Shown here piece by piece: positions 10,355-23,054 of a DNA stretch of 64,000 nucleotides; position 1 is the first letter of the stretch; each line of letters starts with the position of its first letter. The notes beneath the pieces are model-generated. The model saw nothing but the letters and a program-made list of their open reading frames with translations, had not been told where the DNA came from and made no database searches. The stretch is taken from positions 19,122,519-19,186,518 of the forward strand of contig NW_024040817.1 of the NCBI RefSeq assembly GCF_014851395.1, written 5' to 3'. This DNA comes from Micropterus salmoides. Taxonomy: Eukaryota > Chordata > Actinopteri > Centrarchiformes > Centrarchidae. A program made the translations under genes and the position numbers.

Positions 10355-13300
10355 GCCCAAACTTAAGTTTACACAGCAGAAGATGTCTCTGTCTCAGCTG
10401 GACCTTCATCACAGCTTCAGGACCATGTTCACAACCTAAACCTGCCTGATCTCAGCGACACTGTCAGTATCATCTGTTTATATCAAAAACACAGTAAAGA
10501 CACTTCTTTTTTTTTACATATTTACTCTCCTACCTTTAGTGACATGCTTGACTCAACATCAGCACCTCTTTTTCAGAAAAAGTGTCCAGGTTGGTCTTGA
10601 TAATGCACAGACATTAATGTGAACACTTTGAAACTACTTTCATCATGTTTGCTCATACATGCCCTATGACTCCACTCTTCTCTATCAATGCACCACCCTC
10701 CAGGTAATTCAGGCATTGTGGCTCAGTGGAGAACATTTACAATACCGTACAGGTGAGTGAGGGGATAATTGGTCTTGGTGTATTATCAGTCTAATTGTGA
10801 ATTACACAGGAGCAGCCACAAACTCAATGACCTTGTTAAAAAAAAAAAAACTCACCAGCCTCCCACACATTGGAGCACAACCTATTAATAACCTCTTGAA
10901 TATTGTGTTCTGTACAATCCCACACCCGGAAGGTAAATATGTTACAACAATAAAGTCTTGGCTAACTAAAGTTCTGTGCCTTTGGCTAAATAAAGCAGAG
11001 AAATTAGTTCAAATCTCAGAAAATTAACAGTGATTAACAAACGTTTGAATCAAAAGACCTTAAAAGTTTCCATAAATCGGACAGATATTTCTGGGTAATG
11101 TGAGATCAGTATAAACCATGCTGTGACGTTCAGCCTGCACCTGCCTGGACTCTGGCACTGAAAGAGTGCTGCTGTTGAAGAAAGCCAAAACTGTTGTTAC
11201 CTTGTGTTGAGAGAGAAATCCTGGTTTTGTAATCCGATAGAAAAACCGCAGAGCTTTGCTGACGTGTTGCTCAGAAAGTCATTCACAGGTAGAGAAGGTT
11301 TGGGTAAAAGGTCAGTTCCTCTTTCCTCTGTTCCTTACTGTCTCACAGGATCGGCTCTGTCAGACTCTGTCTTCTCTATATACAGGCAAGGGCAAACCAC
11401 TCCCCCCTCCCGACCCTCCCTTCACTCTCTGCCCTGTCCCTTGCTTCACTGCCTCCTGCTCAAATCTGTGCTCACTCTCCCTCCCTCATTCGCTTTTTCT
11501 CGCACACACACACACACACACACACACTCCTTTTTTCTGTGACTCCTACAGGTTTGCTATCTCTTCATGCCTTCCCTCTCCTTATCAGACTGGAACCACC
11601 AATCTGAAAGTGAAACAGTTTGCACTCATGCACATCTATAGTATATCTGCTCTGCTGCTATTTCTTATGTTTTCTTTCCACTGTCACTTTCACTAACAGC
11701 AGCACCACCTCTCCACTGCCTGTGGCTTTTCCCTGCAGGGTCATACCTGCTGTCCTCTGTTGTGGACAAAAAAAGTGGGGAGTACTGCTGACCTCTCGTC
11801 CACCATCTAGTGGTCATAGGCTGCATATTTTCATCTCAGGTAGCCAGGAAATTATGGGATAGCCTGTGGAAGACCTCCCAGCTTCTAGAAACTTCAGAAC
11901 TAGCCTCTGGAGGTGAAGTTTTGGCAGGTGTTTTAGGGAGGCCAAATACTCTGAATACGCCTCCTTTCCAGAAGTTTTCCAAAGTTTTGTTTAACTGGAT
12001 TTACCAAGTCAGTGAATATCAATGCTGAAAATATGGCTACTTTTCTATTTAATGCAAAATTCAAGATACAATTTTTTTCCAATATTGCTCAAAGTGTTTG
12101 TGATTTGTTTCAGCATTTTTGTGTGTTTGCATTTTTTCTGGATAAGAATGCTAAATAGGTATTTAGGAGACTGACATGGTGGTCCCCAAAGACACAGCTG
12201 AGTCACAGAACCTCCTTTTGGGTTGATCAATAAGCTAAAGGCTGAATCAATAAACGAGGTGGTTGGGGAAGGGCAGGGCTCCCCAAAAAAACCTTTCAGA
12301 ACAAAAGAGAATACTGTCCACACAAAGGTACTGAAATTTCAGTGTGTTGATTTTGCTTAGCATAAATAGCACTTGTAGAACATTTACAGAAAATGACCAG
12401 TGTCCTCTGAAAGGTATGCCATGCCCTCATTTACTAATCACTGATCAGTATCAGCCACTCTGAAAGAAAATACAAAAACTACTGAAATAAGCTAAATTAA
12501 AAAGGTAAATCAGTTTTAGGTGGCGTGTTGTGTCAACTGCTGTTTTTTCTGTTTAAAAAAAATGAATAAAATGCTGCAACAACTGTTCAAACTATACTGC
12601 TGTCCTGTATTTAGTTAAGGCCACATACTGCTGACTGGTACAGGCTATTGCAAATGCAGTATCATGTCCTTTTTTTCATTTATACCAGGTTTTGGTTAAA
12701 ATGTGAAACGCTGTTTGAACATTTTTGAGCTGTCAAGATGAGCACACCCAGGAGGCGACCAATCCATAATTTTAAAGGTATAGACAAACTTTCTGATTTC
12801 AATTTAATATGAAATATAAGATGGGTACCCACTATTAAACAGTAGAGCAATGAATACTTTTGAAAGAGGAAGCCCAGCTTACAGAGTTGCAGAGTCTGGA
12901 AAAACTGATTGTGATGTTAAGTTGGTGCTTGGTATCTTCCCTTAAAGCCTAGTTGGGGCATCACAACACATGAACACCAGAGTCTTTTGTCCAGCCTGTC
13001 CAATGTCTGTAACCCACATGGCAGAATTGAAAATCTCTCAGACAATTTCTTTCAATAATGTGAGCAAAGAGGAGATAATTTGGTCGAACCCAGTTTGCTT
13101 TTCATACAACACTATAATTATGGCTTTAACACCTCTTACACAACCTCATGCCTCCTGAAGAGAGGTGCTCCAAGCTATGTTTACAGTGTTTATTGTCCCC
13201 CACCTTCTCAATCATTATTGCAGGTTTTAATGTTGTTTACCGTCAGATTGATTCAGTTATACTAAGATGTAAAGAATGCCATTTCGCACAGCTACTGGCA

Positions 13301-13981
13301 GCAAATGAGTCATGTAGAAGAGTACGGCCGTGATGCTTCATTGGCGGTAAATGCAGAAGAGGTTGATTGTAGCCATCTGTAGGAGAAGGTGTGTCTGTGT
13401 GGGGGGGACCCTAACAGACCCCTTATTTACAACGAAGTCACCAGACAAGGGAGTATGTGTGATTCATTGCCAGGTCATCAGTGAAGACAAGGAGAGTGAA
13501 TCACCTTGGATGGCTTGTACAACTATGTTTCACAAGATCTGTAGGTGGTGTGTTGCAAGACTCATATATGGGTGCACATTTGATATGTACACGCATGGGA
13601 TTGACTCGGCCGGCAGTGACTCAGGCCTTAACGAGCCTGAAGATGTTAAACCGTGACCAGAAGAAAAAAAGGAACCAGATATGAGATCATCAGTGCTTCT
13701 GTTCGTGAGGTCATTTCCCTGAAAATAGACTGAACTGAGGAGGATGAGGACACACATGGTAACAATAAAGCCTATACATATACAAAGAACCCTCTGCGGG
13801 TGCACTCTCGAGTAAAGCAACACACACACACACACTCACATGCACACAAAAACAGACAGTTGTGTCCGCTTGCAGATGTGTATGCAATTATGTCAATGGA
13901 CTTTCATGTGTTTAATAAGGAAGCTTCAGAAAAAAGAATCAAATATTGAGATTGGACTTGACAGACACATGGCGTGGGCCA

Positions 13982-13982
<1 letters not shown>

Positions 13983-14030
<48 letters not shown>
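13983..14030. repeat. (AC)24 microsatellite
   Basis: Uninterrupted AC dinucleotides for 48 bp. Confidence 0.95.
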
Positions 14031-14031
<1 letters not shown>

Positions 14032-15714
14032 ATCCTGAGGAACAATCCTTCTCTTTCTCCCGATCATTGCATCACAACCCTCCCATGATCCTACGCAGCG
14101 AGGCCGGGAATCCCAGCTGTCCTCTGTCAGGGTGGAGGCCTGCTCTCCTGACCCCATGGAGGCGGGGACACATATCAATCCCCATCTCTCTGGTGCATTT
14201 CCTGTTCCTGGAACATGGAGGACGAGTGCAGCTGATAGTAAATAAGAACGGACGTGCTGGCGGCACACACGAGTGCATCAACAACATCATGCAATAATTT
14301 TTCTAGATGTTTCTGAGGCAGAAACACCCACATGTTGATGTGTTAATGAGAAGCACAGACATTTGGAGGAATATCATTGTACTGTTTGTTCTCTCTTCTC
14401 TGGCACTTGACAGTTTTGTTTTTGAGAACAGTCGGTGTACTTTTGTTTGGAGGCTGCATGCCTCAAGTAAAATAACCCTTACACAAACAAGTGGAATATG
14501 AGATACATCTATACAAGTCCCCTTTCTCTCTACAGTCTTCTAGTTCAGGTCAGTTTCAGGCTCAAACTGATTTTTATGTTGGAAAAAACAGGTTGCAGTC
14601 CTGTTTTTGTTCTTCATATCTCCAAGACAAAACACCTGTCCACAGTCAGTGTAGGACAAGGACAAAGCATAAAGAAGACCTTTTTATGCAAAAGCAGATT
14701 TGAAACTGAACTATGGAAACAGGATCTGAGGTAATTTGCTGAAAATACCTGATTGAGCTAAAGGGCAAACAAGATGACCTTAACAACTCAGTGCATACAC
14801 ACATACTGAATCTGTACATTATCCAAAATGAAACGGTTACAGTAACTCTCTCTCTGTTTCTGCATTTGTTATACACCAAAAAAAAAATTTGTCTCCCAGG
14901 TATTACATGCATATGCTTCACATTTATTTGTTTCCAATTACATTTTGAGTGAATGCAGTTGCTACCTGGATTATTGTACATTCAGTGGCAACGTTTTGGT
15001 TTGTTTTTTTAAGTGTAATGACCTGATCAATATCGGTGACTTATGTCGTGTTATTTCTGAAATATGTGGGTTATTGTATTTTGTTGGGCTTGATAAAGTG
15101 CTTAATTCATATGTAATCTATGTTAAAGTATCAGAGTTACTGAGGTGGCTAATGCCTAGTTGTTGAAAATGCAATAGGATTTATCATTTAATTATCCTTG
15201 CTCTGTTCAGATGTGGCCTGGTAATTTTACAGTTAAGTTGTGTTTTCCTTAAAATATTTACAGGATGGTTTATTACATAGGATAAGCTCACATCATTTTG
15301 TTAATGTGAGATTTAGTGACTAATAAAGTATCCTGTTGAACTATGGGTAATCACACGAGAACAGGAGAGCGGAGGGAAAAGTTGCCTGAGCTCGAGGGCT
15401 AGTCGGCAGCTAACACAGTGTTTTGTGGGCACTTAACGCTTTAAGTGGGACTATTTGTTTTATCGGACACCGCGCTCTCTGCGTAGGAGTTTGTGACTGT
15501 GGGACTACCACCGGAGGTGTGTGTATTTGTATTGTGAAGCGAGCTTAGACCTGTTAGCTTCTCTGGCTAAGTTAGCTCGTGGCTTCGCAGTACTGTGCCA
15601 CCGTCGTGGGAGGGACCGCAGACGCACCGTTCCCCTTTGAGGGAACTCGAACTGCGTCGGTTACGACACTTTGGGAACGCCTCTAGTCGTAGCATGTCTG
15701 AACGTGAATGAAAT

Positions 15715-15808
15715 CACTCCAATCCTATTGGTTTGTTGCTAGAACGGTAAGGTGTGACGGAATAACCGGAGGAGTATAAAGCACACCTGTACACACTCAT
15801 CATTAGCT
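15715..15808 (+). repeat. DIRS left inverted terminal repeat
   Basis: Starts CACTCCAATCCTATTGG and ends CATCATTAGCTT. It is the reverse complement of 18623-18716 with about one visible mismatch (AACGGTAAGG versus AATGGTAAGG), implying a fairly young or homogenised element. Confidence 0.9.
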
Positions 15809-15973
15809 TTTTTCTATTCAGCAGGCGCTCTGTATGTTGTTTGAAGAAAGCTCCAGTCCTACAAGCAGTGTGTCTTACCTGAAGAAGAAGTCTACCAGCA
15901 TGTCCGGCAACCAGAAGTACAGTGTTGTGTTTTTCCTTGCCCTCGGTACATCACGGATGGAGATTCTCATGAG

Positions 15974-16860
15974 ATGTGTGGACTGCTGCACATGAGACCC
16001 CTGCAGTGGTGGCTAAGGACCAAGGGTTTTTCCCCGAGGGGAAATCCTTTCCACCTGATTTGGGTTACGCGCAAGTGTCTTCGTTCCCTATCAGTTTGGA
16101 AGGAAACTTGGTTCCTGTCCCAGGGGCCCGTGCTGGGAGGGTCTTGTCGCCAGCTGGTCATTTCAACAGACGCCTCCCTCACGGGCTGGGGCGCGGTCAT
16201 GGGGGCCGCTTTGCAAGGGGATCCTGGCAGGTGCATCAGTCCGAGTGGCATATCAACTGTCTCGAGGTGTTGGCGGTGTTCCAGGCTCTAAGGAGTTTCC
16301 TGCCCGATCTCCAAGGCCACCACGTCCTGGTTCGTTCCGACTACACAGCGGTGGTGGCCTATCTGAATCACCAGGGCGGTCTGTGCTCGCGCCCTCTGTA
16401 CAGACTGGCGCGTCAGATCCTCCTGTGGTCCCAGCAGAGGTTGCTATCGCTCAGGGCGATGTATCTCCCGGGGACGCAGAATCAGGGAGCAGACCTGCTG
16501 TCGAGGCAGGGGCTGAGGCCCAGGGAATGGAGACTTCACCCCGAAGTGGTGGAGCTCTTGTGCGGAGAGTTCGGCCCCATAGACGTGGATCTGTTTGTAT
16601 CTCAAGAGACTAAGCACTGCCCGCTATGGTTTTCTCTCGTTCCTCCAGCCCCGTTGGGTCTGGACGCCATGGTACATTCGTGGCCGAGGCTACGTCTGTA
16701 CGCTTTTCCCCCATTCGCTCTGCTCCCGGGGATTCTGGAGCGGGTCCGCCAGGACAATGTCGGCCTACGGACATCATGTCGCTCCTGTCCCAGGCGCAGG
16801 GCCGGGTTCTTCACCCTTGCCCCGCCGTATGGCGACTGTGGGTCTGGCCCCTGAGGGGGC
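15974..16860 (+). pseudogene. DIRS RNase H domain (frameshifted)
   Basis: Two frames together give an RNase H module. The first (15974 to about 16215) ends with VISTDASLTGWGAVMG, where D is the first catalytic aspartate. The second (about 16216 on) continues WQVHQSEWHINCLEVLAV, then VRSDYTAVVAYLNHQGG, and PGTQNQGADLLSRQ with the terminal acidic/Asn residues, followed by FVSQETKHCPLWFS. This E/D pattern and the LSR...H..CPLWFSL tail are typical of DIRS pol. A frameshift near 16215 separates the halves. The reverse transcriptase normally N-terminal to this domain is missing; only a short RT-connection-like MRPLQWWL precedes it. Confidence 0.8.
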
Positions 16861-18480
16861 ACAGTACCTAGAGGCGGGTCTAACAGCCAGAGCAGTCGAG
16901 ACCCTCCTCAGCTCCAGGGCCCCGTCCACACGGAGGATGTATGGCCTGAAGTGGAGTGTTTTCTTCACTTGGTGTAGGGAGCGGTCGGTGGACCCTGTTA
17001 CCTGCCCGGTGGTTCAGGTACTTGAGTTTCTCCAGGACCGGTTCTCTGCTGGTCTTTCCCCTTTCACCCTCAAGGTGTACGTGTACAATTTCATCTTTCC
17101 ACGCCCCTCTGAGGGAGGGGTCTTTGGGGAAACTTCCCTTGGTTGTACGTTTCCTCCGTGGTGCCCGGAGGATGAGACCTGCGACTCGGGCCAAGGTTCC
17201 CACTTGGGATCTGGCGGTGGTTCTTTGGGCGTTGGCTGAGGCCCCCTTCGAAACCCTGGAGTCAGCTGAGGCTAAGCACTTGACCCTCAAGATGGCCTTT
17301 CTCCTTGCTATCACCTCTCTGAGGAGGGTGGGGGATCTCCAAGCGCTTTCGGTTTCCCCGCAAAGCCTGGAGTTTGCCCCGGGGAATATTAGGGCTATCC
17401 TGCACCCTCGTCCAGGATACATCCCTAAAGTGCCTTCTTGTGCGGCAGGGTCCACAGTGCTGCAGGCATTTCATTCTCCACCTCATGTGACGGCGGAGGA
17501 CAGGAGACTTCATCTGCTCTGCCCTGTCAGAGCACTGAGTATTTACACTCTGAGGTCCTCCCGTTGGAGGAAGGCTGACCAGCTGCTAGTGTGTTTTGGG
17601 TCCCCCAGGGCTGGGCTCCCTGCATCCAAACATGCTATTAGCAACTGGATTGTTCAAACTATTTCCCTGGGACCTCTGAGGAGAGACCTGCTGTCCCAGG
17701 CGGGAGGCCGGGTCTTTCACCCGCGCCCCGCCCTGTGGCAGCTGTGGGTCTGGCCCATGAGGGGGCGCAGTTCCTGGAGGCGGGCCTGACGGCAGAAGCG
17801 GTCAAGACGCTACTCAGCTCCAGAGCCCCGTCCACGAGGATGTACGGCCTGCAGTGGAATGTGTCCACCGCCCATTCTCTACACCAGGTGGCAAACCTGG
17901 TGTAGAGAATGGGCGGTGGACCCAGTTACCTGCCAGGTGACTATGGTACTGGAGTTCCTCCAGTACCGTTTCTCTGCTGGCCTTTTTTCCCCGTCCACAC
18001 TCAAGGTGTATGTGGCTGCCATTGCAGCGTTCAACGCCCCTCTGAAGGATGGGCCTCTGGGGAGGTTTCCACTGGTCGTGCGCCTCCTCCGTGGAGCCCG
18101 TAGGATGAGACCCGTGACTCGTTCCAGGGTTCCCACTTGGGATCTGGCGGTGGTTCTTGGGGCGTTGGAGGAAGGCTGACCAGCTGCTAGTGTGTTTTGG
18201 GTCCCCCAGGGCTGGGCTCCCTGCATCCAAACATGCTATTAGCAACTGGATTGTTCAGACTATTTCCCTGGCCTATCAGGTGCGCGGTTTGCCTTCACCT
18301 GTGGCTGTGAGGGCTCATTCTACCAGAGGCATGGCGGCCTCTCGAGCCCTCCTTTCTCTTTGCAGGATGTTTGTGTAGCGGCTGGCTGGGCCACTCCGCA
18401 CACATTCATTCGGTTTTACAGTCTTGACCTTCCTTCGGCATCTGGTTTTCGGCACGGTTTAGTGGGTATCTCGTTCCCAT
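16790..18480 (+). pseudogene. DIRS tyrosine recombinase remnant, partly duplicated
   Basis: The region encodes, in several frames, an N-terminal SAM-like part (SSRAPSTRRMYGLKWSVFF, PVVQVLEFLQDRFSAGLSPF) and a catalytic part. Box I reads ITSLRRVGDLQAL, the HxxR motif is AHSTRG (about 18315), and the candidate nucleophile is the Tyr of TFIRFYSLD (about 18405). These are the R...HxxR...Y residues of DIRS/XerC-type recombinases. The reading frame is broken near 17090. At about 17668 the sequence jumps back and repeats the pre-catalytic segment (17692-18155 resembles 16788-17235). It then skips about 330 bp to rejoin at a copy of 17568-17667 (18171-18270). It cannot encode one continuous protein. 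Confidence 0.8.
17863..17921. repeat. Perfect palindrome, 27-bp arms, 5-bp loop
   Basis: Arm 1 (17863-17889) starts GTCCACCGCCCATTCTC and ends ACACCAGGT. The loop is GGCAA (17890-17894). Arm 2 (17895-17921) is the exact reverse complement. Only arm 2 aligns with the other DIRS copy at about 16970-16995, so arm 1 is the inserted inverted copy. Confidence 0.95.
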
Positions 18481-18622
18481 AGTGTCGTAACCGACGCAGA
18501 GTTCCCTCGAAGGGGAACGTCTCGGATTACGTATGTAACCCTGGTTCCCCAAGAAGGGGAACGAGACACTGCGTCGGCCCGCCGCACCTCTCTCCCCGCC
18601 TGAAGCGCCTGCTTCATAGTTT

Positions 18623-18716
18623 AAGCTAATGATGAGTGTGTACAGGTGTGCTTTATACTCCTCCGGTTATTCCGTCACACCTTACCATTCTAGCAACAAA
18701 CCAATAGGATTGGAGT
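18623..18716 (-). repeat. DIRS right inverted terminal repeat
   Basis: Reverse-complement partner of 15715-15808. Just inside it are two GGGGAACG-containing blocks (18480-18570) that resemble each other and the left outer end. Confidence 0.9.
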
Positions 18717-18717
18717 G

Positions 18718-21700
18718 TATGTACTGTCACAGCCCAGCTCTTGGCATGTAACAAAAACAGGAGACACACAGGTAAACTAAAAAACAAACTGATTTATTGA
18801 TAAGAAAAATATGCAAAACCAATGGTGTAGGGCAGGTTGGGATTGGGGTTGTATGAAGCAGGGTTTGCATAATGAGTACTGTGTTTGTTCATGTTGAGTC
18901 AACAAATTAATTTTGGTTAAGGGAAGTGATTTTGGTTAAATGTTCATAAGGTCATGTCTTTTGGTCATTGCCAGCATTTCCATAAATACCCACACGTCTC
19001 ATCTCCTCACCTCCTCTTCTTTGCTCTTGCATTCTGCATCCCTCCCCCAGACACCTTTCTCTGTCCTGCCTCCTGATCTCCTTCTTCCTCTCCATGGGGT
19101 TATAGGGTTATACCCATCGTGCTACGGCAGATTTCCCTATCGCAGCACAACGCTTAAGTGTCTCTTCAGCAACTGCTAGCCTCATATCTTTGTTTCGATT
19201 ATTAATAAATCATTTAATCGTATCTGTTGATTGTGTGGTCCTTGCTGGTGAAGCAGACTTAGTCCTCAGCAGGATTTGAACCCCAGTCCTGCTGCTCAAA
19301 GGGCAGCAACACTGCCACAGCACCCCCAAGCTACGATTTACAACGAGGAACGGATTGTCCTTAAATATAGTACAATTGTTCTTTACTCACTAGAGGAGAA
19401 ATACCATATGCACTATTAAAGTATACAAAATTCTACTCAAGCAAAGGTATAAAAGTATTCCATGGTAAGTGTATCAAAAGTAAAGCTGCTCATTCTGTAT
19501 GACATTATTGCATCTCAGTTTTTGTGTGCATTAAGTCTTTAATGAAATTATCTGTAAACATCATGTCAAAGTGGTGGGTGTTCCAGTTATACTGGCTGTG
19601 ACTACCATAACAATTTGGAAAACCTGAAATTTGAAAGAGCATTATCTTTAATGACAAAATAACTTGTATCTACAGGGTTCAAATAAACAGCAGTAAATAC
19701 AAGTATGATAGTAAGTATGATACAGTATTTGAAATTCAGGGGAGTAAAAGTATAAAGACCCTTAAAAAGAAAATACTCAAGCGCATGTACCTCAACATTT
19801 GACTTAACTAAGACAAAGCTGAGACATACCTTGGTGCTTTTGTTCTGATCCACATTCTGGAGATTGAAATTACATTTATTTAAGATCATTTTGAGATCTC
19901 ATCTTTTGATCAGAGTAAGACACCCACTCCTGAGGTCACTGTGATAAAACTGAGACATATTTGAGAAGAATCATGAGATCCCAGAAGTTTTATTTGAGCT
20001 CTTTCTCCAATCTCATGGTTCCATGTTCAGGAGACTTAAATTAGACACATTTAAGACCATTTAGAGATCTCTTGTTTTGATCTGAATAAGATATAAATGA
20101 GATTGTATATGGTTGTTTCTCCTAAGCTGAATTTGAGAGGTAGGAGAAAAAGCCTTTGGTCTCACCTTAGTATTAAAAGTAGCTCATTTGTGTCTAGGAA
20201 AAATGAAAGAAACTGAGATCTCTTCTTGGATTTTGCTTTCCTATAGGAGTGCAAAAAAAATGCTAATCACTCGTTAGTTGTATTCATATAACAGGGAAAA
20301 CGAATAAAGTATGTTGTCACTGACTGTTTTGCAGTTGTGTTTAGGATGAACAATTTGCATTTTAGCGGATACATTCAGTAAAGCTTTTTCCTCATTACAT
20401 CTAAAGGGGCAGCATTATGTTTCCTTCAAAACACATTTGCTGTTGCAAATTATTTACATAGAAACGTAATGTCTAGGAGACACCATTGCAAAAAACTATA
20501 TATAATTTTACATATACACCTAGACAAAAGCTTGTCATTGTCAAACACATTCATGGTCATGAGATGAAAAATGGATGGCTCAGCATGTATTGCAGGATTT
20601 GAATTGCTGTAAGGTCAGTCTGTCACCCCTGCCCCCCTCACATCTGTTCATCTGTCACATCACATTGATTGTGAAACCACTGACTTGCAGATTGATTACT
20701 GCTGACTGAGAGGTGACAGATTTAGATTAATTTAGTCATAGGAAAAACTAAATTGCTCAAAATCTCTAAACTTCATTCATGTCAGCAAAATTAAACACAA
20801 GTTCTGCTTGATAAGACTCATGAATTACAGGCTCAACAGATGCTGTAAGACATTATGCCCCGGCAAAACACATCTACTAAAGTGGAATTTCAGTGAATAT
20901 ACAGTATGAGGAAGTCAGAGTAGTGTTCATCATGTTGACTTAAAAGAAATTGTTTCTTTTATGCTAACTAATCAATTACTGATTACAGATGTTTAGCAAT
21001 AAGTCCTTTAGCACCCCAGTTTAGGTATCATTCCAAGACTACATAGCGATATAGGTATTTATCATCAATTGATGACGATTAACAATTAAATATTTATTGA
21101 CATTAAAGTGTTAGCATTGCACCCGACACCACTGTAAAAACACTAAAACCCCAGCACATCATGACTTATTTTGAAACCACATAGTTTAGCAGTCACAAAC
21201 AAAATGATGAACTACCTCTCATCAAGCGCTTTCTTCTTTATCACTCGGCAGATCTGGAACCATCAAATACAGCCCCTATAAATCCATTCATCCAGGTCCT
21301 TGTTGATATTTTATTACGTTAAATTAATCTTCTGTGGCAAAGATTACACATCATGAAAGAAAGTCAGTGCCTCGAGGTGCCTCTTTGTCTAGTAGAAATA
21401 ACTGTATGTGGCATGCACAGTCTTGTTGCTTTGATTCTTTAGTATTTTTCAGCTCTCTGGCGTGTGAGAGATGTTTCCATGCAAGTCACATGCTAAAATA
21501 TTACAGATTGTACAAACTGTGTTGAAATCACTTTGTTTTATGTAATAACAACAACAATGAACTAAAAGACTCATTTGGGGGAAAAATGATTTGACTTCCA
21601 AAGGGACTGTGTGTAACACTGGACATTGAAGGAAACACTTGTATAAGGATCTGTCCAGATTTGAGATGTGAGTCCGCTGGGAGAAGAGAGGAAAAGCACC

Positions 21701-23054
21701 TCTAATACACGCCCTCTCCCTCGCCTATGATGTCATCTCTGTACTTTAAACAAAAAGACAAGAGGAGGCATCAGGTGGTGCTTCACCCAACCCCCCTCTC
21801 CTCCCCCAACCACCAAGGCTCTCCATCCATCCATCCCCACAGGGACGGACCCAGCTGTGGTGGTCTTAACACCCTCGCTTAATACCTGTCATCCACCCCT
21901 ATATTCATCCATTTATCCATCTATCTATTCACTGAAGGTACTCCTCTCTCCTAATGGAGCATAGTACAATCCTAGGTCTGAAACCACTCCCTCATTCACC
22001 ACTCCCTAATATATACTCAGTATTTCACTTTATTACTGTACAACATTGTGTATTGCTTATGCAGGTTTTAAGAAGCCCATTTGTAACTTACGCATCTGTG
22101 ATCTATACAATTAAAATTGATGGCACCTGCCTTATGCAATCAGCGATTTCCCCTTAAATAATGCTACCAAAAATAAGGGTTTAGTCGGGAATTGCCATGG
22201 GAATGACCAAAAGAGAAAAGAAAAAATTTTGTAAGACTAGATTGCGTCAATGGTAGAGGAGTTTATAGCCAGGCGACACATATTGTTTGGTGGAGTAAAT
22301 TGGGGGTTGACAAACAAAGCCAAACACGTAGCTTGGGAGTGATAATTCACATTGTTCATAAGGCTAATGAAAAGTTCACCACAGGCTTGTGTGCATTTGA
22401 GTCCCAAACTGCAAAAACCCCTCATAACAAGCTGGGAAATCACGTCAAGTCTAGACTTCCAAAGTAAGGTTTTATACTACACTACATCAAGTCATTCTTA
22501 AGATCAAAATTGATCATAAGTCTGTTTTTTAAGTAAGGTCTCTGAAAGCAAAACGGGAAGAGAAAATAGAAGGTAGCTCAGAGAGCTGTTAGCTCTCCAG
22601 CTGCAAGTTCACCAACCAGCCCATGTAATCAAGCCTCTAGCAGTGCCTATTTCAAAGACACAGACACATTTTACTGTGCCACTGTGTCTGGGGCTTTTAG
22701 CAATCACATCGGGATGGGTAGCATGGGAACATGTTATTGACTTTTTTTGCATCTTGAAGATGGCTATGCTTAGGGTAACATATTATAAAATAAATAACTA
22801 CAGTTGACAAATTAATTTATATTTAATTAAATTATTTTTTAGGAAAAGGCGACTGATAGTGAAGTTGCTAGTTGGCTAAAGGGGCTGTCCAGTGTTTGAA
22901 TTACATCTAACTTACAAACGATCAACCATAAAGGGGGTGTCTTTGCCCCCAACATACTAACCTTTAACCTTTACCTACTTTAAAAATCCTTCTTTCTAAA
23001 CAATTGCAAAACTTATCTTAAGGCTCTCCTTAATGTAAATATATACATATATAT
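18718..23054. other. Intergenic, AT-rich, no gene recognised
   Basis: No conserved coding segment seen. It contains a weak tRNA-like/SINE-like segment near 19225-19335, CCAT/ATCC-rich simple sequence near 21822-21930, and otherwise unremarkable AT-rich DNA. Confidence 0.5.
19225..19335 (-). repeat. Possible tRNA-derived SINE fragment
   Basis: On the minus strand the segment holds GGGTGCTGTGGCAGTGTTGC (A-box-like TGGC.AGTG). About 35-45 nt later comes GGGGTTCAAATCC, a good match to the Pol III B box GGTTCRANTCC. No complete cloverleaf is evident, so a tRNA-derived repeat is more likely than a functional tRNA. Confidence 0.35.

Larger units (their letters stand above)
7527..15600. other. Intergenic / tinagl1 5' flank, no further gene seen
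   Basis: This must contain or precede the non-coding 5' exon of tinagl1, whose acceptor is at 7527-7529; I cannot place that exon. Otherwise it holds microsatellites (9452-9500, 9766-9821, 11504-11527, 13983-14030), a 26-base C run (10329-10354) and one copy of a dispersed repeat (about 9077-9346). The open frames here are low-complexity or unconserved. Confidence 0.5.
15628..18717 (+). mobile_element. Rearranged DIRS-type (tyrosine recombinase) retrotransposon
   Basis: About 3.1 kb flanked by inverted terminal repeats (15715-15808 and 18623-18716, near-identical) and carrying RNase H and tyrosine-recombinase remnants in the DIRS order. At the left end, CGTTCCCCTTTGAGGGAACT...GCGTCGGTTACGACACT is complemented by 18480-18518. 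This fits the internal complementary region that DIRS elements use for circular-junction replication. A TATA-like GGAGTATAAAGCAC lies in each terminal repeat. Gag and the reverse-transcriptase domain are absent (autonomous DIRS elements are roughly 5-6 kb), frames are broken, and part of the recombinase region is duplicated, so the copy is not autonomous. GC content is visibly higher than in the flanks. DIRS elements leave no target-site duplication, so the outer limits are estimates. Confidence 0.85.

Noticed and set aside
19225..19335. Functional tRNA gene on the minus strand
   Set aside because: A B box is present but I cannot fold a full acceptor stem or anticodon arm; kept only as a possible SINE fragment.
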